Of a stretch of 64,000 nucleotides of DNA, positions 44,301 to 55,690 are shown piece after piece. The stretch spans positions 370,655,258 to 370,719,257 of the forward strand of contig CM068372.1 in assembly GCA_034769895.1 (NCBI GenBank). Reading direction: 5' to 3'. The stretch comes from Magicicada septendecula (taxonomy: Eukaryota; Arthropoda; Insecta; Hemiptera; Cicadidae). Position 1 is the first letter of the stretch, and each line of letters begins with the position of its first letter. The notes under the pieces were generated by a model that was given only the letters and a program-made list of their open reading frames with translations, was not told where the DNA came from and searched no databases. The position numbers and the translations under genes are program-made.

Positions 44301-45811
44301 TATACAAATTATATCTCATTTTACTCTAATGTGTTTTGTTTTGTTATTATAATTGATTGGTTTATTTGTTGATGTGTTTTGGATATTTTTTTTTATACTA
44401 TTTGTATGTTACTATTATTTTCTACATCATGGATTGTTAATTATTTCCTAACTGATTTTCCAGTGTAATTAGATCTGTACTGATTTACCTTCTTATTTAT
44501 CTATTTTGCCCTTGTTAACAATATGGCTACTACTCACTATTCTTTATCACATAAAACATAACATCTAGGCCTATGGTCTGTACAATTTCTTCAGCCATAT
44601 CCTATTCATAAATTTAATTGAACAATTTTTTAACAGTTATTAGGTAATGTTTGTTTACAATTCATTTCCTTCTTTATTATTTTTTGGGTGATAAACATCA
44701 TCACTCCACTTAAACTTACTTAATTGATCATCCCTTATAACCTGGGGTGTTTATTGATTTCATTTTTAATTTCTTATTTCTTAAATAATATCTACCTTCT
44801 ATCCATGGTAACACTAACTGTTTACCTTCCATGGGATTCTCCCTTTTAAATACTATTGTATCCCTCTCTTACAATTAACCTTAATTTTATTAATAACAAG
44901 ATTCTTTTTTAAATAATAATGTCACCATCAATCTTCAGTGTTCATTACAGATTATTAAGTGTTTATATATAATACTATCATCAACAACATTCTTAATAAC
45001 TAATATGGTTCACCATTAATCATTTAGTGTTTATTCCTATTAATAGGGTTTCTAATTATTTTGGGGTTTTACACTTTCACTTTTCCACTCCTTAAATGTT
45101 TATTTTAAGTGTTTATTAGTGGGTAATCCCTATAATTACTTTCTCTTTGTCATTTATTAATGTCTACTTTCTCACTATCTCTTTCTTTACAAATATTATT
45201 TATACTATTAATAAGTTATGTCTTTATAGAGTTCTTTATTACATCTAACACTAATTCTTAGGTTAGTGTACTTTTATTTTTCACATTACTTTATTGGGTT
45301 TTATCAAATATCATTTACATTTATCTTTTAATCGATAATAATACTTATTTTTTGCATTGGTTAGTTATTGGTTTCGTTTCCAATATTACATTTGAGTGTA
45401 CCATTTCTCCTTTTTATATTCTATATTATTTGTCTGCGTTTTCTCATTCGGTTTCACTTTATTTCCTTTATACTTGGTTTGTTTCATGTTCATATTCCTT
45501 CTTCTTCACCTTCATCTTATTTTGTTTCATTTTATTTTGGTTTTCCCCTTCTCACTTGGTTTTATTTCATTTGGTTGTATGGATTCATTCACTTCCTTCA
45601 ATAGGTTTCATTCTTATTTGGTTTCGTTTTTCCTTTTCCTTTTGTTTCTTTTTATTTGGTCAATCACTTGGGTTAGGTCATGTCGTCGTTTGTCGCGTCA
45701 TTGTCATTTTATTTTCATTATTTTAAACATTTTATTATACGAATTATTTTTTATATTGTTGATTCATCTTTTTTATCCCTGGTATTGGGATGGCTTATTT
45801 GTGTTGTAACA
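41345..45811 (-). repeat. 5-prime LTR of element 3 with nested insertion
   Basis: Homologous to 35,584-38,764 and interrupted at 42,043-43,327. Without the insertion it is about 3.18 kb. Confidence 0.85.
42043..43327 (-). mobile_element. solo LTR (about 1.28 kb) nested in the LTR of element 3
   Basis: Present only in the right copy of the LTR. On the minus strand it begins TGTAACGTGTCAAAATTGGG, nearly the start of the element 1 LTR (TGTAATGTGTCAAAATGGGG), so it belongs to a related family. aatg occurs at both junctions (42,041-42,044 and 43,327-43,330) as a possible 4-bp target duplication. Exact ends are uncertain by two bases. Confidence 0.7.
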
Positions 45812-45814
45812 ATA

Positions 45815-45967
45815 TATATAATTTCTGATGTTTTCAATTTGTTTCTTCTGGAAGTAGTATAATTTTGTATATTCTTTTTTTGTTTTAAGGTATTAAGGTG
45901 TTAAAAAGAATATACAAAATTATACTACTTGCAGAAGAAACAAATTGAAAACATCAGAAATTATATA
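45815..45967. repeat. near-perfect AT-rich foldback
   Basis: Arms 45,815-45,880 and 45,903-45,967 are inverted copies (tatataatttctgatg.. and ..catcagaaattatata) around a short T-rich loop. It starts four bases from the end of the LTR, inside the piggyBac-like element. Confidence 0.85.
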
Positions 45968-46686
45968 ATTACTGCAAGAAACATCGAGTTACTTATATAA
46001 AAAAAATATATATATATTCCATAAGCCGATGTTATTTCTTCATTTATAATTTTGAAATTTATTTTTAAAAAAAATTTTAAGCATATTTTATTACACACAA
46101 AATAAAAAGTTTTGCCTTTCACATTGAAAATCTGTACTAAACCACTGTTTCTGGTGCTGATAAACACTAAATGCATACAGTCTATTCTATTCTTAACAGA
46201 TCTATATACAGTTTTGTAATATTAGTCAAAAAATAATTAGTAAAAAAGATTTAAAAAAGTCGATGGGGTTTTGAACCGTGGAGGTTACATGTTTTGGTCC
46301 TCCGAATTCATGGAATTCAAAAATATGACTAGCCACATCATTTTCAGGGCTTATCACTTCCTTCTATGAAAATAACATTGAAAACAGAAAAACTCACTAA
46401 ACAAAGACTCGCATGCACATGGGAGAAATGAACTCGCAAAAGTATAAACAACAACGGCCTGTTAAATTCTGTGTTCAACCACAGTCTACTGAACAAAGAA
46501 CATAAAAGTTTCATACTGTATAAAGGAATAATCTGTCTTTGCAATGGTATAGAAAGCAACACTATCTGTTAACAAATGATTGAGTTAATAGACGTAGATT
46601 ATTCACGGGCTGATTCAATCACCCATGGCACTTTTGGCAGAGACAACTGGGCCAATGCGATCAGCCCATGGCACTGTAAGGGTTAA

Positions 46687-47822
46687 GGACTAAAGAAGGG
46701 GTTAATTTTATGTACTCAGTCAAATCTGGATGAAAGTGTTAGAGCACTTGTGAAAAGCAAAAAAAATAATTATTGTTATTATTGTCAAAAGGGACACCAA
46801 TGGATGAGCTTATTTAACATTAATGTTGCTTATTCTAAAGCTGGTATTGGGAGGACAGTTACAGCAGATTAAGTGTTCTTGCTGGAAAAATCCAGTCATC
46901 AGAGTGCAGAAAATATCTGAACATGTAAATGAGGATTAGGGGAAAAATTAGGGAAACTCCAGGTATATATAAAATTAGTATTAACCAACTGGTTAGAAAA
47001 ACTGGTTGATAATGAATACACTGTGAGCAAAGATATGAGCAACTGACTTCATAATAAGTAATGTGGTAATTATTTTAAAAAGCTGTGACGTTTTGAAATC
47101 ACGATGCTTCAGTGCATAGCACAGTGACAGGATGATCCATTGGCAAACTGAATTTTTATATAAGGCTTCAAAAGTAATTAAGTGACAGCAATTTCTTAAC
47201 AACTGACCACTTACCACTGATACCAACTTACTTAAATTTGTTTTTTAATTAATAACTACATTAAATATAAAGGTTAACTTAAGCTGACATGAATATATGA
47301 AACAGTCTGGGACACTTTTCAGATAAAAAAATTGATTTCTATGGAAATTGAACATATTCTGTATTTCCTGCACCCCCAGTGCCCCAATTATTTTTGTTTT
47401 TCTGTTGTGAGAACTGCTGATCTTCTAGCATCAATATAATTTCTATAAAACATTTACTGTTTATTCAAACAAGTCCTCTGTTCAGACCACAGCTTCTCCC
47501 ATGAATTTTAATGTGAGAAATAGGAATTTCAAATTAAACAAGAATTTTTTTTTAATGCAGTGCATGTTTCTTTTATTATAATAAATGTTTCAAACCTAAA
47601 AACAGTACTGGTATTGGCCTACAAAAAAAAAGTTTAAAAGGAACACAACAAGAACACAAATGTTAAATGCTTTTAAATGTTATATGACAAAAGAATGTGA
47701 GCTATGTGCTGGCAAGATGTTCTGGTATATATATCACATATAACATTCATTATATCATGAAGCAAACTTTGGCTTAATGTTGTCTTGATTGTTTATCATC
47801 TTTTTTCACAGCACTACACTTC
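46687..47822. other. non-coding sequence without recognised features
   Basis: AT-rich. Short frames on both strands show no similarity I recognise. Confidence 0.45.
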
Positions 47823-47976
47823 ATATAATAATGATACTTTCAACTTGTGAACTTACTTGTCTTTACTTGTCAAAAATAGAGTCTGTCTCAAAGCTGACGA
47901 AGGCGAACACCACGCTGAAACGTGTTCGACAAGAAAAGACAAGTAAGTTCACAAGTTGAAAGTATCATTATTATAT
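47823..47976. repeat. palindrome with hammerhead-like centre
   Basis: Arms of about 45 bp (atataataatgatactttc.. at 47,823 and its complement ending at 47,976) enclose a 70-bp centre. The organisation is the same as the palindromes at 5,034 and 7,027. Confidence 0.75.
47894..47929 (+). ncRNA. hammerhead-like ribozyme core
   Basis: CTGACGA (47,894-47,900), AGGCG..CGCT for stem II, then GAAAC followed by GTGTTCG. The boxes fit CUGANGA and GAAAC. A competing CGAACAC/GTGTTCG stem is also possible. Confidence 0.4.
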
Positions 47977-48567
47977 AAAGTTTGGCTTAAAGTTAAAAAG
48001 TGATTCCAAGTACCAAAAAACTAGGAAATTAAGTAATTAAGGTATATAATACCTGTCAAAACATCTGAATTCGTGTCACAGATATGATGCATAATAACAA
48101 AAATATGTATCAATGCTGAAACCCTACACGAGAAAGTTTACTGTAGCCTGGTCGTGACATACTGAAAAATTGTCAAAATTTGATGAAAGTTGGAAAATGA
48201 AACCTAAATGATGAAGGCATTGTGAACGAAGGCTACCAAAAAAGCAATGGAGAAGGAAAAAATTAAAAACACAGTCACACATATTAAAAAAAATAAAGTG
48301 ATGTATAACAAGATACATTTTGGTAAAAAATACATTTTTTTCATGTGAAAAGTGTAAAACAAAAGTATGGATTTAGAAAGTCTCGAGTAAACTGTTAATA
48401 TTACAGAACAAATGTCTAATTAAAACACCATGCCTGGAATTTGTTGTTTCTTGCCATTTTATTTCATTTCTGACTCAATTCTGAATTGACTTTCATTTCA
48501 GTTATTTCGCCAAAGTACCAAACCTACAACAGCCAGGTGATAGGAGAGAACATGAAAGTGATACTGT
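47977..48567. other. non-coding sequence without recognised features
   Basis: AT-rich spacer between the palindrome and the Penelope-like element. Nothing recognised. Confidence 0.45.
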
Positions 48568-48620
48568 TATAAAACTAGGTAATTACCTTCTGTCAACGTT
48601 TCTTAAAATCCTTTTAGGAT

Positions 48621-48656
48621 AACTCGAGTTTCGACACCATTTGGTGTCATCATCAG
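48621..48656 (-). ncRNA. hammerhead ribozyme motif, left arm of Penelope-like element C
   Basis: Exact inverted copy of the motif at 49,638-49,672: CTGATGA, stem II GACACC-AAAT-GGTGTC, CGAAAC on the minus strand. Confidence 0.65.
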
Positions 48657-48849
48657 ATCGGATATGAAATTAGGTCAAAACATTTTGATGCATATACATC
48701 TCGTCAGATATTAAAAAATTTAAAAACAACACATAACATTATATAAATAATAAATAAACTATATCACAACAAAATAACATTACAACAATGAAATATAAAA
48801 ACAACGCGGCCGCAAACGAACCTGTACAGGAATAAATCAATATTTATTG

Positions 48850-49445
48850 GTTTATTTACATCAATATTGATGTATCCAAAGAAAAAGTAAACAAATACAT
48901 TGCTATAGAATATGGTGAAAATCTATACCATATTTTAAAAAACCAATTAAAAAAGCATAATATTACTTTGGCCTCAAAGGCAAGTAATAAACTTGAGAAA
49001 AAAACTTACATTTACTAACAAAAATATACCCTCCGATATATTTGATGGTACTGGTGTATATAGACTTAATTGTTCTGATTGCACACAGTTCTATATAGGA
49101 CAAACAGGTCGTTCTTTCAAATTGCGCTATAAAGAACATATCCCAAGCTCCAAGTCTAATGTAACAAGATCTACATTTGCAGAACATTTGAGCTCATATA
49201 ACCATAATATAAAGAGTATTAATGATAATTTAGACATCCTACATAAATGTAAAAAGTCACCAAAGCTGGACACCCTTGAAAGGTTCGAGATATATAAGGC
49301 CATAAAGAAGGCTCACAATCTTGTCCTAAATGAAAAAGCAATACATACCAATAATGTTTTATTTAATAGAATCGATCTTATAGAACGAGAAATTGGCTAT
49401 ATCAGATCGATAAAATTCAACCAAGGTCAAACCGGCATTGATTAG
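48850..49445 (+). pseudogene. Penelope-like polyprotein C-terminus (linker and GIY-YIG)
   Basis: One frame at 48,875-48,995 reads YPKKKVNKYIAIEYGENLYH and ends in NITLASKASNKLEK. A run of seven A near 48,997 shifts into the frame of 48,993-49,445, which reads KLTFTNKNIPSDIFDGTGVY, then RLNCSDCTQFYIGQTGRSFK, LRYKEHI, TFAEHLSSYNHNI and a terminal EIGYIRSIKFNQG. GVY..YIGQTGRS with the CxxC pair and the conserved Arg/Glu/His are those of the GIY-YIG nuclease of Penelope-like elements. The reverse transcriptase is absent. Apart from the single shift the nuclease part is intact. Confidence 0.85.
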
Positions 49446-49637
49446 TCTTACCGTGGGGGCGTTCCTGTACAGGTTCGTTTGCGGCCGCGTTGTTTTTATA
49501 TTTCATTGTTGTAATGTTATTTTGTTGTGATATAGTTTATTTATTATTTATATAATGTTATGTGTTGTTTTTAAATTTTTTAATATCTGACGAGATGTAT
49601 ATGCATCAAAATGTTTTGACCTAATTTCATATCCGAT

Positions 49638-49672
49638 CTGATGATGACACCAAATGGTGTCGAAACTCGAGT
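49638..49672 (+). ncRNA. hammerhead ribozyme motif, right arm of Penelope-like element C
   Basis: CTGATGA (49,638-49,644), six-base-pair stem II GACACC-AAAT-GGTGTC, then GAAAC, and CTCGAGTTA that can form a minimal stem III and the NUH cleavage triplet. The best preserved hammerhead in the window. Confidence 0.7.
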
Positions 49673-49725
49673 TATCCTAAAAGGATTTTAAGAAACGTTG
49701 ACAGAAGGTAATTACCTAGTTTTAT

Positions 49726-51335
49726 AGTCTTAATCGTTTCTGGAGGCAAGAAAAATGTTTAAAGTGATACTGTTAACTGTTGATAGTGGTAAAAATTCAT
49801 TATATATATATATATATATATGTTTTACTAACATTTGTGCGTCCGTCTTAACAAATTTTATCATCATTGTGGCGTCTGTTAGATTTTGACGTCCGTATAT
49901 CGGACGCCAAAATGTAATCCCTTATAGACAATGTGTTCTGTAGAATAAAAGTTTATAATTTCCACAAAAATCCTTTATGAGCACATCGCTAATGAAACAT
50001 CTAAATTCTTTTAACTTTCAACTCATTATTTTGGCACCACGAATTTTTAAATTTTTACCTGCGGGTGCCAATTGACACTTTTGAAAATTGATATTCAATA
50101 TGTAGTTCACCACGTAGTACTACCATCATCTGTATACACTCTGCGCGCCTTTTTTTCATTTAGTTTGCAATCATTATGGAATCCGTAGATTTGGCAACAC
50201 TGTCATAGCATAAACGCACAGGGTCAAATGACAAACGCAATCCAAGCCTGATGCAGACTGTGCTAAGTGGGTCAAAGATTATGTCCTTTTTTAATGATTC
50301 GCTTCGTTTTTCTAATATTCTCATGTTCACTTATCAGTTCATTTTCCCACTTAACCTCATTTTTTACTTTCTCCTACATTCCGCACTTTTGATTTTATTC
50401 TCTTTATAAACCGTTTGATATGTCCTTTACAATAGTTTGTTTTGAATCAAAAGAGAAAAAGTGTTAGAGGGAGAGGAGAGTGATCGGGGCAAAAACGTTA
50501 AAAATTTGATTCTTCATAACAGTTTAATTTTTGTGTGAAGAAAGTGTGTGTGTGTGTGTGTGTGGGGGGGGGCAGGAAGAGATAGAGAAAATAGAACGCG
50601 TACTACTACCGAGACGCCTGAGGAGGGGGAGAGGCTAGTGAATGAATATGCGACTATGTTACGTTTACACTGCGAGAAAATTTCAACAGGAATATGCAAG
50701 CAGTGTCCAGTAGGTGTTTGCACTAAGACGCAGTTTCTACCGCGAGAGATAGTCCAAGTGTTCACTACGTGCTTGCACGAGCTAATGTCGTAATTTATTC
50801 CGACAGATGTATGAAACTCAGTTTACACTAGACTGTAAGTTTGGGCAAGTAGTCCTGTTGCAACTTTTCCCGCCAAGCACTCTTCAGAAAGGTGTCAGCC
50901 ATGGCATGACGTTTATTAAAACAGTAAAATAAAAATAAATAACTATTGTATGTATTTGTTTATTTCCCAGTTAAATGATTGTCGAATTAGATTTATTAAA
51001 GTATTTATTAAAATACAGTATGGTTTTACGTGAAAAAATATATGATTTTCTTTTTGAGAGATAAGGTTGAATTTTCATGTTTTTTATGAATCATCATGTC
51101 AAACATGTATAGCTGCTTGGTGACTGAAGAAACTAAACAAATGAAATATCTTGGCTTCATAATAGACAGTAATCTCTCATAGAAAAGTTTTATTTGTAAC
51201 TGAAGAAATAGTTGTATACATTCTTACATAAATTCTATTTGTTACGAGATTTTTGTCCCGAAAGTAACAACTGCTTACTACAACTGTCATGTGTAAAAGT
51301 TTTCGTATTGATGACTAACAAAATTGTTTTACTCT
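49726..51335. other. non-coding sequence with simple repeats
   Basis: (AT)n at 49,800-49,821, an imperfect hairpin gacgtccgtatatcggacgcc at 49,888-49,909, and (TG)n followed by a G-run at 50,544-50,572. Short frames at 50,514-50,793 are made by the simple repeat. No gene recognised. Confidence 0.45.
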
Positions 51336-51537
51336 GTTAATGATTTCGAGGTTCGGTCATTAATCATGAAAACTCAGTTTTGCGACGGATCGAGATTTAT
51401 TCTTCTCATAATCATGCCTACAACATTAAAATATAGTCTTACATTAATGTTGTAGGCATGATTATGAGAAGAATAAATCTCGAAACGTCGCAAAACTGAG
51501 TTTTCATGATTAATGACCGAACCTCGAAATCATTAAC
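51336..51537. repeat. foldback with 95-bp arms
   Basis: gttaatgatttcgaggttcg.. (51,336) and its complement ending at 51,537 pair almost perfectly around an 11-bp AT-rich loop. The minus-to-plus right arm contains aaatctcgaaacgtcgc, a hammerhead-like CGAAAC box with a preceding gaga/tctc stem but no clear CUGANGA box. Confidence 0.8.
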
Positions 51538-53349
51538 AGTATAATTATACGGTCGATAATTAACATTCCTAAAATTGTTTTATGAAGGTATGCAGCAATT
51601 GTTGTCAGCTGTGGTACTAGCAAGGAGAACTATCTAATAACAGACATCAGCTGTCTTGTGTATATGCACACAAGGCAGTTGCAGACATAATACGCAATCC
51701 TGTTCAAATAAACAAACTCGTATTCATTCAGTGTGCGGTCTTGCATAAGTAGTCATAACTAACTGTTACGTGATTATAAACACCAGACAGGTTGATGAAC
51801 GAAAGAAGCCATGCTTTATATTCTCGTAAAACGAGTGATATTTTAAAATAATAATGTGCATTTTAGATAATTTATTTACATTTTCTGATAAACCTATACG
51901 TAAATTATAACAGTCTAACAAGTATTTATATTACTACTCCTACTTTATTAGATATTTACACAAATACTCTAGAAATATTTCAGTGTTCACGTAAGTTTTA
52001 TACGAACAAAAGTAATGTTCTCTTAATTTAGTGTTTATTAGTTTAAAATGCTTTAAGTACAACAAATAAAACAGTATTGTATTATTGCTATTAATTTTAT
52101 GACGCATAAACGCGCGAATACACATGTGCACCCGCACGCATACACACATATTAACTCATGAGATTTCGACAATCTGATGTTGAAATCTCCAATCGTGGAT
52201 TTTTTATAGATACAACCTTTTTTAGACTTTGGTTATTGTGGGAAACATATTGAATAGAATACCGTAACGTTAAACAAAATGTATTTACTTTATTCAGCTG
52301 TTAAAATAAGATACTTAAATTCGATTGCGTTTTGTAATGTATTTGTATTAAGTATGAACTACAAGGTTCTAATTTAAATTAAGATTGAAAGTGCCTTTGA
52401 TTCGCAAGAATTTACTGTCATGTGTTCTTCTCTTATACGCTTTAAATAACGACAACTCATATTTTAAAATTTACAATTCAGGTCAAATCAGGTAGTAATC
52501 CAGTCCAGTTTTCGATGTGTCACTATTAAAGAAGGAACATAATTCTTATTACAAATAATGAAGCTTTTTAGACCTGGTATTACTAGATGGTAAGTAAATA
52601 ATCCAAATGTTTTATACAACTTGTAGGTTCCTTGTCATTCAGTTCATACTATTTATAATCGAGTTAAAAACATTCGCTAACATTTTGTATTTAATTCCTT
52701 CAAAAAAATAACTCGAGAGGAAATTTTTAAAATGGTTCGAGTAGTTTTCAATATTGTTCTTTTGAAAAATAAGGGCATTACAGTCTGTGTTATGAATGCC
52801 AATTTGTTTTACGTTCTCAAAAAATCAATACTGTGTATTCACTAGATGTGTCTGTAGTACTCGTTTGAGCAGAAGCATGACAATCAGAAGCCTTTCATGT
52901 AATAACTTGTATTTAATTACGCAGCACTTTCCGACACTATATCTGTGCACCAATCAGATTAGACCTTTAGTAAGATTAGATTACCGTATTGAGTGCACGT
53001 TGACGCTGTGTAGTCACAATTAGTATTAATGAAACACAGCTTGAAGTGAATCGGCCTATCGTGTCGTCGTCATTTTGCTGTCGGTATAGTCATTGTTTAT
53101 TGATGTACAGTAACATGACAAAAACGAGCTACACATATAAATTAATAACCACTGATGACGACTGCCATCCTTTTGATCGAGGGTGTATTAGATTTTTGTA
53201 ACTGTTTACACATACACAACGATCCTTTTTACATACTGATTTGGCAATGAAAGTACTGCAATTGATAATTATGTTCTTTGTTTGGGATTAGATTGTAATT
53301 TTGTGTAGACCTAATTACGTAGCTGTTCCCTCTAATAATATATGTCCAA
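51538..53349. other. non-coding sequence without recognised features
   Basis: AT-rich. No convincing coding frame, repeat pair or RNA gene was seen. Confidence 0.45.
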
Positions 53350-53362
53350 AATGTTTTATTAC

Positions 53363-54583
53363 TTACTTACTTATCCAACGCCCGTCTTTGGTGCTTCCAC
53401 CATTTGACGTCGAGCCTCCCAGTAGCGACTGATTGTGTCATCGTTCGGGTAAGTCAGCGATTGGCACGTCTACAGGTGGTCGCCGTCCATCCTGCCAAGA
53501 CCACAGAGAGGGCATGTTTCATCAGCAGCAAGACCGATACGGTAGAGATGCGCTTGGAGGTAGTCATGTCCAGTAACAAGACGAAATCGTGCTACTGCCT
53601 CAGCTCTCTCAAGATGCCTTGGAATCGCTCCCGCTGTGGTAAGGCTTTCCCACTTTTTGCCAATGCTAAGGTCCTTCAGAGTTTTGAGCGTGGCGTTGTT
53701 GATGGTGTTGGTTATGAGGTTATTTGCTCTATTGAGTGTGAAAGGTATCTCAGGCTGGTCAGTCTCTGCACCGCGTTTTGCCAGGATGTCCGCCCTTTCA
53801 TTGCCTGGTATTCCAACATGGCTTGGAACCCACTGAAGAGCTACAACTCAGCCATTCTTGATGAGTTCGGCCAGTTTCTCGCGGCACTGGATGGTACGGA
53901 GGCAGTCAGTTGAAGCGTTGCTACTCAGAGCTGATATTGCGGCCTGTGAGTCAATGAGGAAGACTGCTTTGGAAGGAGTTAGGTTTTGTGTGCTTAATTG
54001 GTTGGAGGCTTCAAGCACCGCGCAGACCTCCCCGTCGTAGTTGCTAGCATTTTTCCCTACAGCCACTGAGTCTTCAAACATGCTGCAGAACCATCCTGCG
54101 CCGGGCCCTTTTATGTCAGAAAGATATGAGCCATCGGTATAGATGTGAATCCACTCGGTCGACGGATATCTTAAGTTAATGGTTTTGAGAGCGCAAGCCT
54201 CGAGTTCGAGAGGGGTGGCTTCGGCTTTGTTTGTAGTTAGGCTTATGAGATCAAGCCGCTTGGAAGGTAATGCAGGCACTATAGAGGTGAAGTGTCTTAG
54301 AGGAGCTGGGTTGTCCATTGCCAGATTATATTTGGTAATTAGGGACTCAGCATACGTCAAGGGTGAAGTTTGAGTTTTGAGTCGTTGGGAAGCATGGTTG
54401 TACCCACTCCAGTAATTTTTATCCACTCTCTTGGCCCTTTCCCAGAATTTCAATGTAGATTTTTCTCTCCGACTGTAGAGGGGTTCGATGCCAGTTTGCA
54501 GGAGCATAGCTGGGATTGGAGTCGATTTGGCTCCTCCGGTAATCAGTCTAAGGGCATTGTTTTGCACGACGTCGTATTTAGCT
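53363..54583 (-). mobile_element. 5-prime truncated non-LTR retrotransposon (LINE)
   Basis: Flanked by a 13-bp target duplication aatgttttattac (53,350-53,362 and 54,584-54,596). On the minus strand it begins inside the reverse transcriptase/RNase H connection and ends with a (TAAG)n-like tail (cttacttacttacttat on the plus strand). Both are typical of target-primed insertion. Confidence 0.9.
53404..54567 (-). pseudogene. LINE polyprotein end: RNase H and CCHC-like region
   Basis: On the minus strand the frame runs QNNALRLITGGAKSTPIPAM (end of the RT-associated region), then WIHIYTDGSYLSDIKGPGAG (first RNase H Asp), DGEVCAVLEA (Glu) and LIDSQAAISALSS (second Asp). After a stop at 53,848-53,850 it continues VALQWVPSHVGIPGNERADI (last His/Asp). 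A CPLCGLGRMDGDHLQTC zinc-binding end follows. RNase H plus C-terminal Cys/His cluster is the arrangement of I/Jockey/R1-type LINEs. One stop codon interrupts the RNase H domain; otherwise the frame is clean, so the copy is fairly young. Confidence 0.88.
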
Positions 54584-54596
54584 AATGTTTTATTAC

Positions 54597-55675
54597 AAAA
54601 TATGTAGCATGCACAGAATTAGCACCAAATAAATACCAGAACTGTTAGCTTATTATAACTTTATATTTTGTAACAATTTGTTACTGTGCTTGTTATGTCC
54701 CAACATTAAAAGTTATAAATACATTTTTAAAACATTCCGTTCTTACACTGAGCATTTTATTACGACTTGCACTTTTTATGTAGAGTGTGATAAGTGTACT
54801 GAAAGCGTATATTAAAGAAACCGTAAATCAGTATTTGACAGTATTGACACTACTTAAGTATATATCTGAACAGTGTATGAAGGCAACCTCAGTTTTTTAA
54901 TATATTTTATTACAAATTTTATGTCCGTTTGGACACCCAAAAATATTCTTGTACCCGAATGACTCTCGATCCCAATTTGTTATGATACTGATGCTCTACT
55001 TTGATGCAGATCACTATCAAGACATTTGTATTTTTATAATAAATATATTATATAATATAATAATATAATATTATATAATAAAAAAATATAACTTATTTTT
55101 TTCCGCCTTATGATTTTTTAATTGAAAAATATTTTTACTCTGATGTTTTCTTATTATTACCTGTAACACCACTCTTAGGCTTTAAAATTCTAACTTGAAT
55201 GTGCCCATAAGATTTTTAAATTTCAAAAAGATTAACGCTACTGATTAACCAAATTATCGTAATTATTAACATTTTATAATTCTCAAATAGATTAAAATGC
55301 TGACGTATTCAATCAAACTGCAGTTTAATGTTTAATTAGCTACCTTTATTTTGAACTTTTGAATACTTCATTTTATTAGAATTTTGAATTTAAAAAATTT
55401 TCGTTTATAATTCTTTTTAATCACAAAGTTATCATTGATTCCTTTCTCAAAATAAATATTTTTGTTTAAAATTGATATAATTATGTACTCTGCTTGTAAT
55501 GATCTAAATTGAAATGTTCTCTCTACACTTTATTTAGCTTTCTAATAATTCATCAAATCAAGGACAACATTTCAGTAACTATTTTTTATTAATACGGTAT
55601 ATTAATAAGAACCACATTGGATATCTTCACTAAACTCATTTACCACTCCATAAATTAGAGGAAAAGCAAATAACT
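54597..55675. other. non-coding AT-rich sequence
   Basis: Contains a tataa-type low-complexity block at 55,035-55,085. Nothing else recognised. Confidence 0.45.
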
Positions 55676-55690
55676 GAAAACGTCAAAAGT

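Larger units (their letters stand above)
35584..45811 (-). mobile_element. non-autonomous LTR retrotransposon with 3.2-kb LTRs (element 3)
   Basis: Direct repeats 35,584-38,764 and 41,345-45,811 (the latter enlarged by a nested 1.28-kb insertion) are LTRs read on the minus strand, starting TGTTAYAACAC and ending CGTTACA. The 2.58-kb interior holds one coiled-coil Gag-like reading frame and no pol. A polypurine tract (GAAGGAGAGG on the minus strand) lies at 38,769-38,780 directly before the 3-prime LTR. The flanks are atatat on both sides, compatible with a short target duplication. Three-kilobase LTRs with a gag-only interior resemble large derivative (LARD-like) elements that depend on another element's polymerase. 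Confidence 0.8.
35433..46682. mobile_element. piggyBac-like TTAA element interrupted by an LTR element
   Basis: TTAA at 35,429-35,432 and 46,683-46,686 flank inverted termini cccttTcagtgcc (35,433-35,445) and ggcactgTaaggg (46,670-46,682), matching at 12 of 13 positions. TTAA duplication and CCC-starting termini are the piggyBac hallmark. Without the nested LTR element (35,584-45,811) the transposon is about 1.0 kb and encodes no recognisable transposase, so it is probably non-autonomous. Confidence 0.7.
48568..49725 (+). mobile_element. Penelope-like element C with 263-bp inverted terminal arms
   Basis: Left arm 48,568-48,830 and right arm 49,464-49,725 are virtually identical inverted copies running from tataaaactaggtaatt to cctgtacagg. 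The 633-bp centre carries only the C-terminal part of the Penelope polyprotein in plus orientation. Each arm carries a hammerhead motif. Inverted terminal repeats with 5-prime truncated coding sequence are known for Penelope-type insertions. The near-identity of the arms indicates a recent insertion. Confidence 0.88.

Noticed and set aside
53404..54585. Plus-strand frames of up to 169 codons
   Set aside because: They are opposite the LINE RNase H region, which has catalytic motifs and target duplications supporting the minus strand.
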